A stretch of 64,000 nt of DNA from contig NC_009393.2 in assembly GCF_000002875.2 (NCBI RefSeq), forward strand, positions 252,001 to 316,000, written 5' to 3'. The stretch is from Leishmania infantum JPCM5. Taxonomy: Eukaryota > Euglenozoa > Kinetoplastea > Trypanosomatida > Trypanosomatidae. A program made the translations under genes and the position numbers. The first letter of the stretch is position 1, and every line of letters starts with the position of its first letter. Below, in pieces: positions 16,183 to 26,486 of this stretch. The notes below the pieces were generated by a model. The model was not told the DNA's origin, did no database searches, and worked only from the letters and a program-made list of their open reading frames with translations.

Positions 16183-17730
16183 CTACTTCTTGATCACGCT
16201 GAGATCCAGTGGTGCAACGTAGGGCTGCGAGACGTCGCAGTCCTCCATGCTGTCTGGCAAGCTGACCTCCTCCATGTCGTCTTGGGGCTCAGTAGTGCGG
16301 GTGGGCGGCTTCAGCTGCGCAGGTGAAGCGTTCGCCGAGAGCTGCGTGCTTGTGCTGTGCACCTTGTTGTCCATGAAGGGGCCCGACAGGGATTCTACGC
16401 GCGCCGGCTCCTCAGTGGCCAGCTCGCTGGTCGTCGTCGATGACTTTGACACGGCCGCGGCCGAGGGGGAGCGGGGCTTGCGCGTTGACACATTGCTCGC
16501 ATGCGGCGGCACGACGTAGCTGCACCCGGCCGTCTGCTTCGACGAGAGCTCGCACGGCGCACTGCGGCTGCCCGCGCTCATCTGCAGGGGGTTGTAGTAG
16601 GCGCTGTACGTGTTGCTCACCGGCGGCGCCATCACAGGGGGGTGCGATTCCCGGTTGGCACGCCTCGTCTCCACGCGGCCCTTCTCGTGCGAGTTCCGTA
16701 GCGTGCTGCGCACCGGGGTGCCGTTAGTGCTCTTCGCCGCCTGCCTGGACGCGGAGGCCGCTTGTGGCCCAGATTTCGTTGTGGCCGCCGCGGCATGGAC
16801 GCCGAAGCGGTTGGCCGCCCTCTGCGGCGTGGCCCCAGAGGCTAGTGCGGGGACGTGCTTCACTGGCTTGCTCCCAAGCGCTGCCGTCGTTGCCGCAGTG
16901 AATGTTCTCGAAGCAATCTTCATGATCGGCGCACGCTTGGCGACAGTGACGCATTGCCGGCGCCGGAACGACTCGTAGCGGTGCATGAGGGGGCCCAAGC
17001 GTCGGTACTCCTCCAGTTCACGGCGGATGCGCTCCTTCAGCTCTTCGATGGTAAAGTTCTGCGGCGTGTCATGAGCGTCGAGGCCCTCTTCAAAATTAGG
17101 CACAATGCCGCCTTCCTTCTGGATCTGAACGATCCGCCGTCCACGCACGGAGACCAGCACTTTGTCCTTCTTGAAGCCCGGCGGTAGACGTTTGCTGCCC
17201 ATCGACGCCGGGCTCGCACGCGGGCGGGCGTGGAGGCTACTGCGGTTCGAGCCGTTCTGCAACGGGTAACGGTGGTTGCTTTCCCCCGACAAGCGCTGGC
17301 ACAATTTTTCTGAATTTCTCTGAAAGCGGCTTGCCGGGTGCTGGGGGGTGCTCTGCGGGTAAAAGGACGCGTTTGCGGCGGCACTGGTGCCAGTGCCGCG
17401 CAGGGGGAGGCCGACATGCATGCCAGACGGCAGCTGGTAGGAGCCGCAGTTGGCGTCTACGTGCCGCGCGGTCGGGATCGAGACAGCGTCTGCGTCCGCA
17501 GGCTCTCCGTCCGGGGACACCGCGGCCCCCTTGCTGTACGCCTGCTTGCCATCGGCCGCGTTATCACCGTACAGCAGCTGCTGACCGCGGTTGAGGAGTT
17601 TTTCGATGCGGTCGAGCGACTCCCTGATGTCGTCGACCAACTCCACACTGCTGTTGCTGCTGCTGCTGACGAGCTCGTTGGCTGGCGAAGCGGCGGTCTT
17701 GCTGGGCATCACGGGAGAAAAAGAGTACAT
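16183..17730 (-). CDS. Hypothetical protein, 515 residues, with one conserved-looking central module
   Basis: I do not recognise a family. Near the N-terminus a Ser-rich stretch runs into SVELVDDIRESLDRIEKLLNRGQQLL, a probable coiled coil. The central part (about residues 183-270) looks folded: PPGFKKDKVLVSVRGRRIVQ, then a helix TIEELKERIRRELEEYRRLG and RYESFRRRQC. The rest is Ala/Ser/Thr-rich and probably disordered, with a short acidic C-terminus ending in DLSVIKK. The composition suits a cytoskeletal or basal-body-type scaffold, but this is only a guess. A second Met lies at residue 8. It is the last gene of the minus-strand block, next to the strand-switch region. Confidence 0.75.
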   Translation of the reverse strand: MYSFSPVMPSKTAASPANELVSSSSNSSVELVDDIRESLDRIEKLLNRGQQLLYGDNAADGKQAYSKGAAVSPDGEPADADAVSIPTARHVDANCGSYQLPSGMHVGLPLRGTGTSAAANASFYPQSTPQHPASRFQRNSEKLCQRLSGESNHRYPLQNGSNRSSLHARPRASPASMGSKRLPPGFKKDKVLVSVRGRRIVQIQKEGGIVPNFEEGLDAHDTPQNFTIEELKERIRRELEEYRRLGPLMHRYESFRRRQCVTVAKRAPIMKIASRTFTAATTAALGSKPVKHVPALASGATPQRAANRFGVHAAAATTKSGPQAASASRQAAKSTNGTPVRSTLRNSHEKGRVETRRANRESHPPVMAPPVSNTYSAYYNPLQMSAGSRSAPCELSSKQTAGCSYVVPPHASNVSTRKPRSPSAAAVSKSSTTTSELATEEPARVESLSGPFMDNKVHSTSTQLSANASPAQLKPPTRTTEPQDDMEEVSLPDSMEDCDVSQPYVAPLDLSVIKK

Positions 17731-19102
17731 GTGGAAGGGCTGACGAAATGGAGAAGAGAGACACGAGAAAGAACTACCGTACAGCTATACACAGAGAGAG
17801 AGAATGAAGGACACACACAGCGAAGGAAGCAGGCAAGCAAAGAAATGATGACGTATCAAGCAATGGTAGGACGACCTCGGAAGACTCTGACACACACACA
17901 CACACACACCTGCAGGAAAAGGAGTTAGGGAGTAGGGAGGTGTACAGCTACTGAAAAAGAGTTCTTCTCTTCCCTCTCGTTCTATATAACGTATGTACGG
18001 CGAGGGTTGGTGGATGGGAGAGGGGGATGGGCACGAAGGAGGAAGGAGAACCACAAGGGATAAAAGCAACGCACCCCCTCCGGGTAGGTGCGTGGTATGA
18101 CACACGCGGGCTGGACTTGGTATGAAGGCCGCACACGTATCGTCTTCGTTTCAGCTGTTATCTTCTTCACGCTCAGGACGAATACTTGGGCGCCTCGGCT
18201 GCGTGTGTGCGTGTGCGTGTCTGTACACGTCCGCGTGTGCGCTTGGGTGTGTGGCGATCGAGAGACGACGACGGCGACGCAACAAAGAGGAACGTGCACC
18301 AGCACTCAAGCGCGCGGGGTAGAAGCACCACGAGCCACAAGACGTTCGCAGGCCACCCAAAACAGCCGCAATACGAGCTTGCAAGCCTGATCCTTATCTC
18401 TCTTCCGTCTTTGCTCTCTCTCTCTCTGTACAGCAGGGCTCACACACCTGCGCAGTAGGGCGTGAGCTCTCGACTTAGCTTTTCTGTATGAGCCACAGCG
18501 CGGGCGAGGGAACATCCGTGGATGTCAGACGGCGGAGGGGAGGGGGATCGTACCGGCGTACCTATGCACATATATATGTGTGTGTACGCGTGAGCTGGGA
18601 CGGGTCTGCAGAGGTGCAAGGCACCGTTAGCAGAAACAGCGAAAGGGCCGAGAAAAGAAAAGCGGAAATGCAAAATCACATCACCGTGCTCGCTCTGAGG
18701 AGACAGGGAGGGAGGGGCTGCAGACAGGTGGAATGGAGGACGTGATGTGAAGTAGAGGCATGTGAGCGACAGGGAGAAAGAACCATGGGGGTGATGGGGG
18801 AAGGCGACGATGGCCAACAGGGAACGGCGACGCCATGCTGTGGCCGCCATAGCAGATACCTCCTTGGAGTATTGGAGAGACGAATTCGGGAGGGGGGAGG
18901 GAGGAGAGGGGAAGGGGTGTTTGTCTCCGCATATGCGCTTCGTTCATATATATGTATATGGGTGCTTATGTGTGCAGGCATCACCCATGCGCTACGCACG
19001 AGACAGCATAGTAGAAAGTGAAAGACAGGAGCGAAGGAGAGATGCGCGGTGCGCACAAACAATTCGCTACGACACAAGACAGCGCTGGTGACGAAGCAGG
19101 TG
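17731..19102. other. Intergenic region
   Basis: No gene is seen in about 1.4 kb. It contains a CA repeat (17890-17909), CT repeats (about 18412-18428), tatata blocks (about 18570-18580 and 18946-18958) and purine-rich plus-strand tracts near 18000-18030 and 18890-18917, which are pyrimidine tracts on the coding minus strand. Confidence 0.6.
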
Positions 19103-20704
19103 CTACTTGCTAAGGACGTTCACGCACCTCTTCAGAAGCGGGAGATTTTCCTGGAACATGAGTAGCCTTGCCTGCACGCGCGCCACCGCGAGCGCCAGCT
19201 GCTCTCGCTCGAAGGCACGGACGGCATCCTCGGCAGAGGCAAAGCCGGCCTCATGCGCCATCCGCACCGCGTCGTCGCGGAGCTCGTCGTACTCGGTGGA
19301 ACACTTCTTCGCCAAGTCTTGCACCTCCGCTAACGAAAGCGGCGGGCCCTCGGAGGCGTTCGCTGCATCGACTTCAGGCAAGACACGTGAGAGAACATAC
19401 GCGCGCCGCGGACTGCGGATGCCAAGGCCTTCACACATATCCAGCAGGCCGTCGGAAAAGGCAACTGGCGCCCCGGCATCCGCCATCTCTTTCGGTGTGG
19501 CGTTACCAGTGGCTGTCGCCGCCGGTGTGTTAGGCGCCACTGTTGTAGCATGCCCGGTTCCTCCTCCACTTTGGGCATCTGCCTCTCGCTTCACCGCCTG
19601 CTCCGCTTCTGTGCGAGGCTGCTGTAAATCCTTAACGTCGTGGACAAACGTAAACGCTGACTCGCCGCCGAGGAACTGGACGAGTGCCTGGTGCCACAAC
19701 TTTCTCTGCTCCTCTCGTCGCACTGCATCGGCCCTGTCGCGCAGGCGGCGACGGTTCGCGTTGTTTTCGGACGCAGCGTGCATCATGCCAGCTAAGGCGC
19801 TGGACACCGTGGTCGACTTCCAGCTGGGGTTTGCAGACGCGTCCTTCTCATCGTATAGCTTCATTCGGAGAATCGATTCCTTGGGTGATGGGACCAATGC
19901 CGCCGCTCGTGGCAATCGCGGCTGAACGAGCGTGCTCTTGTACTTGGTTAGCATCGACTCCATGGAGGGCACCACGTGTGCACCGGAGTTGCTGCTTCTA
20001 CCTCGGCCACAAAAGACATTCCCAAACTTTGTGAGCTTCGTCGCATGCTGCAGTGCGCGGCGGCCTTGCGGCGTCGATGTGATCCATCGCACCCTCGCCT
20101 CGTCGGTGAGGTCGTCCCACCACTTGTCGATGGCCATCTGCAGCCCCGGCATTCCAGCGGCGGCGCGCGGGATCTTTGGTGTGCCGGCACGAAGGGGCAA
20201 CACTGCACATGTCTCGGAGGACGCCGTCACCGCCGAGGCTTCAGGCTCGCCGGCGTCGCTCACCATCGGCTGATCCCATTCCGACGCAGAGGCTGTGCCG
20301 GGGCGTTGGTGGGCGTCGTCGTGCTGGTGAACAAGGTGCGTCATGAAGGCGGACTTGCCGTAGGAGAGCGCGAGTCGCGCAGCAGTTTGCACCTCCGCCG
20401 TCACCGTGTCCTTCACAACCCCATCCTCTATGCCCGACTCCGGTGAGCGCGGCGCCTTCGCCTTTGCGCGGAACGATGGCGGAGCTGGCGCAGGCGGAGA
20501 CGGCTGCCGCTGCTGAAGCTTGTGCTTCGCGCGTGCACTGAGAACGGCCTCTGTAATGCGCCGAGCGGCACGCACCTCACTCGATGTGGAGGCGTTGCCG
20601 CCAGCGGGAGACGCTGCAGATGAGGTGGCACCGCCAGTTGCCGCGACGCGCATTGGCACATACATGCGCACGGCGCGCACCGCACAAACACATGTGGGCC
20701 GCAT
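19103..20704 (-). CDS. Hypothetical protein, about 533 residues
   Basis: No family recognised. The frame is open to 20785, but its first 27 codons translate a CA-repeat edge; the Met at 20704 (MRPTCVCAVRAVRMYVPMRV) is preferred. That start gives an Arg-rich, acid-free N-terminus of about 25 residues that could be a mitochondrial import signal. The middle holds two helical segments, DKWWDDLTDEARVRWITSTP and RRLRDRADAVRREEQRKLWH, and a Gly/Ala/Thr-rich stretch. The C-terminal 110 residues are well-formed helix (LAEVQDLAKKCSTEYDELRD through ARLLMFQENLPLLKRCVNVL). It is real by length and by its place in the gene block. Confidence 0.7.
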   Translation of the reverse strand: MRPTCVCAVRAVRMYVPMRVAATGGATSSAASPAGGNASTSSEVRAARRITEAVLSARAKHKLQQRQPSPPAPAPPSFRAKAKAPRSPESGIEDGVVKDTVTAEVQTAARLALSYGKSAFMTHLVHQHDDAHQRPGTASASEWDQPMVSDAGEPEASAVTASSETCAVLPLRAGTPKIPRAAAGMPGLQMAIDKWWDDLTDEARVRWITSTPQGRRALQHATKLTKFGNVFCGRGRSSNSGAHVVPSMESMLTKYKSTLVQPRLPRAAALVPSPKESILRMKLYDEKDASANPSWKSTTVSSALAGMMHAASENNANRRRLRDRADAVRREEQRKLWHQALVQFLGGESAFTFVHDVKDLQQPRTEAEQAVKREADAQSGGGTGHATTVAPNTPAATATGNATPKEMADAGAPVAFSDGLLDMCEGLGIRSPRRAYVLSRVLPEVDAANASEGPPLSLAEVQDLAKKCSTEYDELRDDAVRMAHEAGFASAEDAVRAFEREQLALAVARVQARLLMFQENLPLLKRCVNVLSK

Positions 20705-20771
20705 TGTTTCTATGGATGAAGTGGAAGAGGCAGCGAGAGCGGATGAGAGCGAAGAATCACGCCGATGCAAC

Positions 20772-20802
<31 letters not shown>

Positions 20803-22192
20803 AGGCCGCGCTTGATGCGACTTGTTACGGGGGCAGCGCCTACTCGTGCCGAGGTGGCGATGGGGGGGAATGAGGAGGAGGAGGTGAGCGCCAAAGATGT
20901 TCCCAAACGCTCACGATGCGATACAAGACGGAAGAGGGAGGGAGGGATGAACTGACGTGTGTGTGTGTGTGTGCGTTAGCAGCGGATCTCTCAAACAGAG
21001 CAGCAGAAAGGTGCTGCACAGATACACAGCACCTGCTGCAGCGATCACTCCTACAGAGAACTCTGCGAAACCGGTGCTCGATGCTGTGCTCGGGGTGTGT
21101 AGGTGTAGGTGGAAAGGCTGGGTACAAAAGCGGGAACAAGAAAGGTTGCGAAGGGGACGGTAAAGCACGACAGCGGCGGCCGGCAGCGAAGAAGAAGCGT
21201 AGCGGCACCGCGAACTGGGAAGCAGTGAAGACGGATGTATCGTTTCTATGTGAGGCATACACGCGTGGATCAACCAGCGGCGGGCCGTGTATGAAAGGAG
21301 CGGAAAAGGCGGGGAAGGGGACGAGAGAGGGACAGAGGCGGAGAGAAACGGTAATGTGTCTTGTTGCTGTATGTGATATATATATATAAATGTGTATGTA
21401 TGTATGATGCATGTGTATGCGTAGGTGGGCACAATCACGTGCAAGATCGTGGTGGCGCACTCTTCAGAGCGGCGTTTCGGTGACTGACAGAGGTTGACGG
21501 AGGAGAGGAAAGGAAGGTGAAGGGGGTGGGCTTAAGGACCAAAGAAGGACACTTGAAATCCAGTCATAGACACGTGCAGACACCCTGTTCACATACACTA
21601 GTGAGGAATAGGAATAGGGAAAGAGAGATGGGGGGGTGGGCAAGAGTTGCTGGAGCCGAAGGGGAGACGTAATTATGCCATCCAGCTTCGCGCAGCGACT
21701 GGAGCGGGATGGTGGAGTGATGCGCATGCCGCCGCTAACAGAGACCACCTGTCAGGTACAAGGCCATCGGCACAGTCTGCTAAGTATGTGTTTGGGAGAT
21801 AAAAGACCCGTTCCCATTGCCCTCCCAACTGCATGCCATTCCATGCGGTGGTAGAACGCAGTAGTGTGTGCTCGGAGAGGTTTGCCAAGTAAAAGGCCCA
21901 CACGCATGCCTCGTCTCCGTCTCTCTTTGGCCAGCGACGTGCAGTCATTGCAATCCGTGAAGTCCACTCGCTCGCTCGCTCTGGTTCCATGCGGGGAGAG
22001 GCATCCGCAGCCACAAGAGATGAACGTCAAGATTGTCTCGAGGAGGGAGGAGGGCGACAGACAGGTGGGCCTTGGGCCGGCTCCACAGCAACAGCAACTG
22101 CAGCGACTTTCCACCCCAAAGACGGAGAAGGCTTCCTTTCCCCCTTGCCTGCTTTCTCTCTCTCCGCCGTTTGCCCAAGGGGTGGGGGTGGG
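20705..22192. other. Intergenic region
   Basis: No gene is supported in about 1.5 kb. It has a CA/TA repeat at 20770-20803, a GT repeat at about 20957-20973 and a TA run near 21376-21388. The minus-strand frame at 20840-21460 translates these repeats and is not convincing. The stretch 21670-22050 is non-repetitive and could be a long 3' UTR of the gene ending at 22193 or of its neighbour. Confidence 0.6.
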
Positions 22193-23203
22193 CTAATAGT
22201 GATCGCGACCGGGGCGTCGCCGACCGCCTCCGCCACCGAAACCACCACCAGCACCAGCACCAGCACTACCGCCGCCGCCACCGCCGGCACCGCCCTCTCG
22301 CCGCAATCGCCGTCGGCTACCCATTCCAGCTCCGCCGCCACTGCCGTGTGGGGCGCCAGGCCCGCCACCGCCCCCGGCGCGGTGCTGATTACGGTGCGTA
22401 TTCATTGGACAGTCTTTTACCGTGTGGCCCTCCTGATCACACAAGAAGCAGCGGCGATGGGAGCCGCCGCCACCACCGCCGTGCCCGCCGCTCTCCAAGC
22501 CGCCAGTGGGTTGCCCCGGCTCTTGAATTTCGCCTAGGGCTTTGTGCAAAACGCTGTGCTGCGGACCTGGACAGTCCGGGGCGAGATGGCCGGGGTCAAA
22601 GCAGCCGGCCCGGTAGCATGTTGCGCTGCGGTTGAAGGTTGGGTCATCGGCGCGCTCCACAATCATCTTGGCCAGGATGCGCTTAGACACGGCATCGCGG
22701 TCGTAGCGCTCTTGGATGGGGTGCCCTAGCGGACAGCGTGGGCCTAGCGGGCAGAAGCCGGCAAGGTAGTATGGGCACGCCGACTCCCGCTTCACATGTC
22801 GGAGGCGGCACTTGGGCCCCAGCGGGCAGAAGCCGCGGCGGTACGCGGCGCACTCCGGCTGTGACTCGTTCGGCTTCGTGTGCAGGAAAGGGCACTCAGG
22901 GTTGGTGCACTCCCCCACACGCTCAAAGAAGGCGCACTGCGGGACATAACGGTTGTCGTACTCGTGAAGGTAAAGGCAGTTGTCCCCATTCACGCAGGCG
23001 CCACGCAGCCAGTGCTTGCACACCTTTGTCTGGACGGTGCGGTAGGCGGAGATGATGTGGCGCTGCGGGCAGGCGTCGCCGAGACGGCAGCGGCCGCGCT
23101 GGAAGTCCTGACAGATTTCGAGCTTCTTCTCCGTGCGGGGCTGCTCCTTGGGCAGCGTGTCTTCGAAGTCGAAGTGCGTGCCGGCGGCATCGTCGACAAA
23201 CAT
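22193..23203 (-). CDS. CPSF30: CPSF30: cleavage and polyadenylation factor 30 kDa subunit with five CCCH fingers
   Basis: The product has 336 residues from the Met at 23203; the longer open frame upstream crosses low-complexity 5' UTR. Five CCCH fingers are directly visible: C31/C39/C45/H49, C62/C70/C76/H80, C90/C99/C104/H108, C118/C126/C132/H136 and C143/C151/C157/H161. Two zinc knuckles follow: C196/C201/H206/C211 with an unusual first spacing, and a standard CCHC at C252/C255/H260/C265. The tail is Gly-rich and ends in an Arg/Gly segment. In trypanosomes CPSF30 is needed for polyadenylation, which is coupled to trans-splicing of the next gene. The five-finger core identifies the family well. 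Confidence 0.93.
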   Translation of the reverse strand: MFVDDAAGTHFDFEDTLPKEQPRTEKKLEICQDFQRGRCRLGDACPQRHIISAYRTVQTKVCKHWLRGACVNGDNCLYLHEYDNRYVPQCAFFERVGECTNPECPFLHTKPNESQPECAAYRRGFCPLGPKCRLRHVKRESACPYYLAGFCPLGPRCPLGHPIQERYDRDAVSKRILAKMIVERADDPTFNRSATCYRAGCFDPGHLAPDCPGPQHSVLHKALGEIQEPGQPTGGLESGGHGGGGGGSHRRCFLCDQEGHTVKDCPMNTHRNQHRAGGGGGPGAPHGSGGGAGMGSRRRLRREGGAGGGGGGSAGAGAGGGFGGGGGRRRPGRDHY

Positions 23204-23862
23204 CTTCGCAGAAAGACCGCCTTTCTTTCGTGTTCCGCTTCGCTCTCCTAAGCGAACAGATCGACCGTGGGAAGCGGGGGTGGGTGGGTGGGTGTGCGCT
23301 GGCGTCACACCCCGTTCTGTAACGTCGCTTCCTTTTCCCTGCCGGGGGCGTCTCCTGACCGCCTTCACGTGTGATTCACAAATGTGCTGGAGGGAAGAGG
23401 TGGTGTGGAGGAGAGGCGGCGATGCACACGGACGTGCACGCATACGTGGATGTGCGTGTGTGTGGTGTGGTGAGGAGGGGAGAGGGCCACGCAAGGCGAG
23501 CAAAGAAAAGGCACAGAGAAGCCAAGAGGTGTTTGCGGTAGACGACGCTCATACAGCGATAGAATCAAAAAGATGCATGAGGGAGGGGGAGAGGGCGAGA
23601 GGGGTGCGTGTCTCTCTCCTCCTCTCGCCAGGCTTACCTCTCCTCCCTCAACTGCTTCCCCATCATCCACCCACGAACACGCACTATAGCTCCCAACAGC
23701 GCACGACGTTCCCTTCTTGTTTTGCTGTTTATCTCCCACTCAGGGGGATGCTCACAACCACGCGGTTCTGTGAACACACCGACGCAGCTCTTGCCGCGTG
23801 CACGAGCGCGTCTCTCTTCCCTCTCCATGAAGGGGGGGAGGGGGGCGATACCCCCTCTTTCA
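23204..23862. other. Intergenic region
   Basis: No gene is seen. It contains a G-run repeat at 23276-23292 and, nearer 23600-23660, T/C-rich plus-strand sequence. The coding direction is minus, so this is the 3' UTR of the 664-residue gene and the 5' UTR of CPSF30. Confidence 0.6.
23276..23292 (+). promoter_or_regulatory. G-quadruplex-type (TGGG)n repeat in the CPSF30 5' flank
   Basis: GGGGG followed by three TGGG units lies about 75 bases upstream of the CPSF30 start codon, with the G-runs on the template strand. On the RNA strand it reads as a C-rich CCCA tract that might serve as a polypyrimidine tract. Confidence 0.6.
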
Positions 23863-25857
23863 TTAAGCCTCTCCTTCCTTTGCGGCTTCCGCGTGTGCGG
23901 GGGCAGCGGCGGTGTCGGAGACGCGATCGAAAGCCAGCGTCGGACTCTGGGTGAAGTAGTGGTACAGGAAGAACCGCAGCTGAGAAATCCGCGCCGCGGA
24001 GGAGTGCAGGACACTATCATCCACGCGCTTTCCATGAAAGTCATGCTGCATCGATAACAGCGCGTCCTCCCACGACCCCGACGGCGCCGTGGGCGCGTCG
24101 CCCTGGTGTCCACCACCAGTCTCATCACGCTCAGCTCTGTCAGAGGTGGCCGTGTTTCCGAGAATAATACTGGCAATGACGTCCTTCGCGCCCTGCACCG
24201 CCGACTTGCTTTCTGTGTGAGAGACGGAAAGCGGCTGCGCTGTCGTTTTCGCGAACGCCGGGGCACCGCCCGCACAAGCGCTACGGAGGAGGGGCTCCAT
24301 CGATGCTGCCATGCGGTGGCGCTGCGCTTCAGGGAGGCGTCCCTGCTCCTCCTTGTTGACCTCCGCGCTAGCCTCAGCCGCCGGGACTGTTGCCGCAGTC
24401 AGGTCACCCACTACCGCGTCTGCTGTCCCTGTTTTTGACTGCGCGACAGTTTCCGTCTGGTCGCCGTCCCCCGCACCGGCACGCGCGACGGCTGCGCGGA
24501 GCTGCTCGAGTTTGGCAGAGGCGAGACGCGTGAACTGAGCATGCACCTGCGCTGCAGTGTGCCGCAGACTTTCCAGGTGGCAGTCACGGTGCTGGAGGTA
24601 CGGGATGACCACCACCTCCACATAGGCTGCCATCTCCAGCAGCACTGCCCTTTGCTCGTTGTCGGTATCAAGGAAACCAGCCGCCGACGTTACGAGATGG
24701 TCACGGACAACATCCCGCAAGAGACGCCACGTGAAGATGCACCGCGGCAGCGCACGAAGGCGGCCTAGCGTCACCTCAAGCAACATGCGGTACACCAAAG
24801 CCCCGGCCACGTACTGGCGGGCCAGACAGTTCTCGGCAGCGGTCTCGGATGTGGCGCCGAGGCAGAGGAGCAGCATATGCGCCACCTCCGGCTCTTCCGC
24901 CGAAAACGAGTCTGGAAACGGCAACGCGGCTGACATTGAGCTGCTGCCGCCGGGACCCACACGGCATACCACATCTGCGATCATGCCGGGATGAACCGCC
25001 TCAGCAACGTCTACCAGTGATGATGCTGCCTCCGTATCTGCGCAACGGGGGCTGTGGAAAAGCGCTGCTATGCGACACCACTGGCGCACCCGCCAGGCGA
25101 AGGCGGAGCTGTCCATGCGCACCAGGTCAGACATCCGCATCGCCTCACGCGTCCCGTACGCGACACCGGCGGCCGGGGTCCGCGGACGCAGACGCAGTGA
25201 CATGTGGTGCAGGTGACGCTGAGCGTCCTGCCAGAGGCACCACAGCGGGAGTGGGTCGTGGGCAGGCTTCCTCGATTTTTGCTGCTTTCTCTCGCCATAA
25301 TGGTCGGAGAGCGCGGCAGACGTGACGGTCGCGGGCGCGTCCGTCAGCCAGGCAAGAGTAGCCCCCAATGCATTCAGTGCCTTGAGATGCACCACCACCG
25401 TTTCAAACCACTCTCGTCGTGCCGCCTTTGGCACCAACCTGCGTTGCTGCCACAGCTTTTGATAGTTTTCCGTGAGCGTCGTCACGTAGGCTGCGTGTTC
25501 AGCGTTGGCGGTGGCCGTTGCGTGCAACGCTACAGAGCTCACTTTTTTGTCGCTGCTGCTGGACGCAACCGTGCAGGCCAGTCGAGAGGATGCAGTGAGG
25601 TAGCGGTAGCTGACGGCGTCGAGGGTGCGCTGGAACAGCACGGGGTGGCGTCCGACTCTCCGCGTATGCGCCGAGTCCTCGATGCAGGGCACGAATGGCG
25701 AGGACACAAGGCTCGAGGCAGCGGCAGAAGCGGAGAGGGGCGTACTGGATGTGTCCATATTCGGTTTCAGCGGTGATCGCGCCCGGAATGGTGTGGGGAT
25801 GGGGCGCACCTTTTGCAGATACCCGGGCGCAATGTGGGCGAATGTGGAAGATGCCAT
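23863..25857 (-). CDS. Hypothetical protein, 664 residues
   Basis: No family recognised. The first 60 residues are Ser/Pro-rich. From about residue 75 to 480 the protein is predominantly helical with Trp- and Leu-rich segments (for example NYQKLWQQRRLVPKAARREW, LPLWCLWQDAQRHLHHMSLR, FTWRLLRDVVRDHLV), reminiscent of a helical-repeat protein. A low-complexity Ala/Glu/Ser linker follows, and a short conserved-looking end SWEDALLSMQHDFHGKR...QLRFFLYHYF. A second Met lies at residue 34. It could be a scaffold or vesicle-traffic protein, but nothing decisive is visible. Confidence 0.75.
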   Translation of the reverse strand: MASSTFAHIAPGYLQKVRPIPTPFRARSPLKPNMDTSSTPLSASAAASSLVSSPFVPCIEDSAHTRRVGRHPVLFQRTLDAVSYRYLTASSRLACTVASSSSDKKVSSVALHATATANAEHAAYVTTLTENYQKLWQQRRLVPKAARREWFETVVVHLKALNALGATLAWLTDAPATVTSAALSDHYGERKQQKSRKPAHDPLPLWCLWQDAQRHLHHMSLRLRPRTPAAGVAYGTREAMRMSDLVRMDSSAFAWRVRQWCRIAALFHSPRCADTEAASSLVDVAEAVHPGMIADVVCRVGPGGSSSMSAALPFPDSFSAEEPEVAHMLLLCLGATSETAAENCLARQYVAGALVYRMLLEVTLGRLRALPRCIFTWRLLRDVVRDHLVTSAAGFLDTDNEQRAVLLEMAAYVEVVVIPYLQHRDCHLESLRHTAAQVHAQFTRLASAKLEQLRAAVARAGAGDGDQTETVAQSKTGTADAVVGDLTAATVPAAEASAEVNKEEQGRLPEAQRHRMAASMEPLLRSACAGGAPAFAKTTAQPLSVSHTESKSAVQGAKDVIASIILGNTATSDRAERDETGGGHQGDAPTAPSGSWEDALLSMQHDFHGKRVDDSVLHSSAARISQLRFFLYHYFTQSPTLAFDRVSDTAAAPAHAEAAKEGEA

Positions 25858-25982
25858 GAGTGGGGCGGTGGGTCGGTGCGGCAGAGGGGGGGGGTTGGTG
25901 GATGAGGATGGGCAGGGGGACAGTGGGAGAGACGTGGACGAGGTGGTGAGTTAGGGTGAAAAGGGAAGCCAAGATAGACGAC

Positions 25983-26018
<36 letters not shown>

Positions 26019-26486
26019 TACACATGTCCAGACAGGTGCGTGGGGCTGGGGAAGTCAAGAAAGGGAGGGATGAGAGGGGGGGGGGCCAACCTGTGCGCGC
26101 TTCTTGGCGGCATGAAAACATAACAGCAACACATAATTTGTTTCCCGCCATTGCAAGAGAGTGTCCTCGCCGACGTTCCTCGGCAAAGCGCCCGTCTGTC
26201 TCTGTGGGCGCTTGCCTGCTTGGGTCTGTGCGTGTGATGGCCGCGCTTCGAGGCCGCCGTGGTCTGTGGACATCACATATCTCGGCGCCTTCGCTCGCTC
26301 TATCCGTCCGCCCCTTTCCGTTCCCTCTTCGCTTCCCCCGGTTCGCCCGAGGCGGCAGGTTGATGTCGACGCGTCGAGGTGTGCCAGAGAAAGCAAGAAC
26401 GAGAGTCGACGGCGCCGCTGACGGCACATCACCCACGCCAACATATAGGCACACACGCACGCGGGCCCCTCCGCGTGACTGTCAGG
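25858..26486. other. Intergenic region
   Basis: No gene is seen. A long CA repeat lies at 25984-26015; the rest is ordinary sequence with short C/T and purine tracts. Overlapping short frames in several phases here look random. Confidence 0.6.
25984..26015. repeat. CA dinucleotide repeat
   Basis: Sixteen consecutive CA units upstream of the 664-residue gene. Such repeats are common in Leishmania intergenic DNA and may help define trans-splice sites. Confidence 0.9.

Noticed and set aside
20840..21460. Minus-strand frame of 206 codons
   Set aside because: Mostly His/Tyr/Ile runs from TA and CA repeats; no sign of a real protein.
25984..26015. Microsatellite arrays as a CRISPR or satellite array
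   Set aside because: They are simple dinucleotide runs without spacers, normal for trypanosomatid intergenic DNA.
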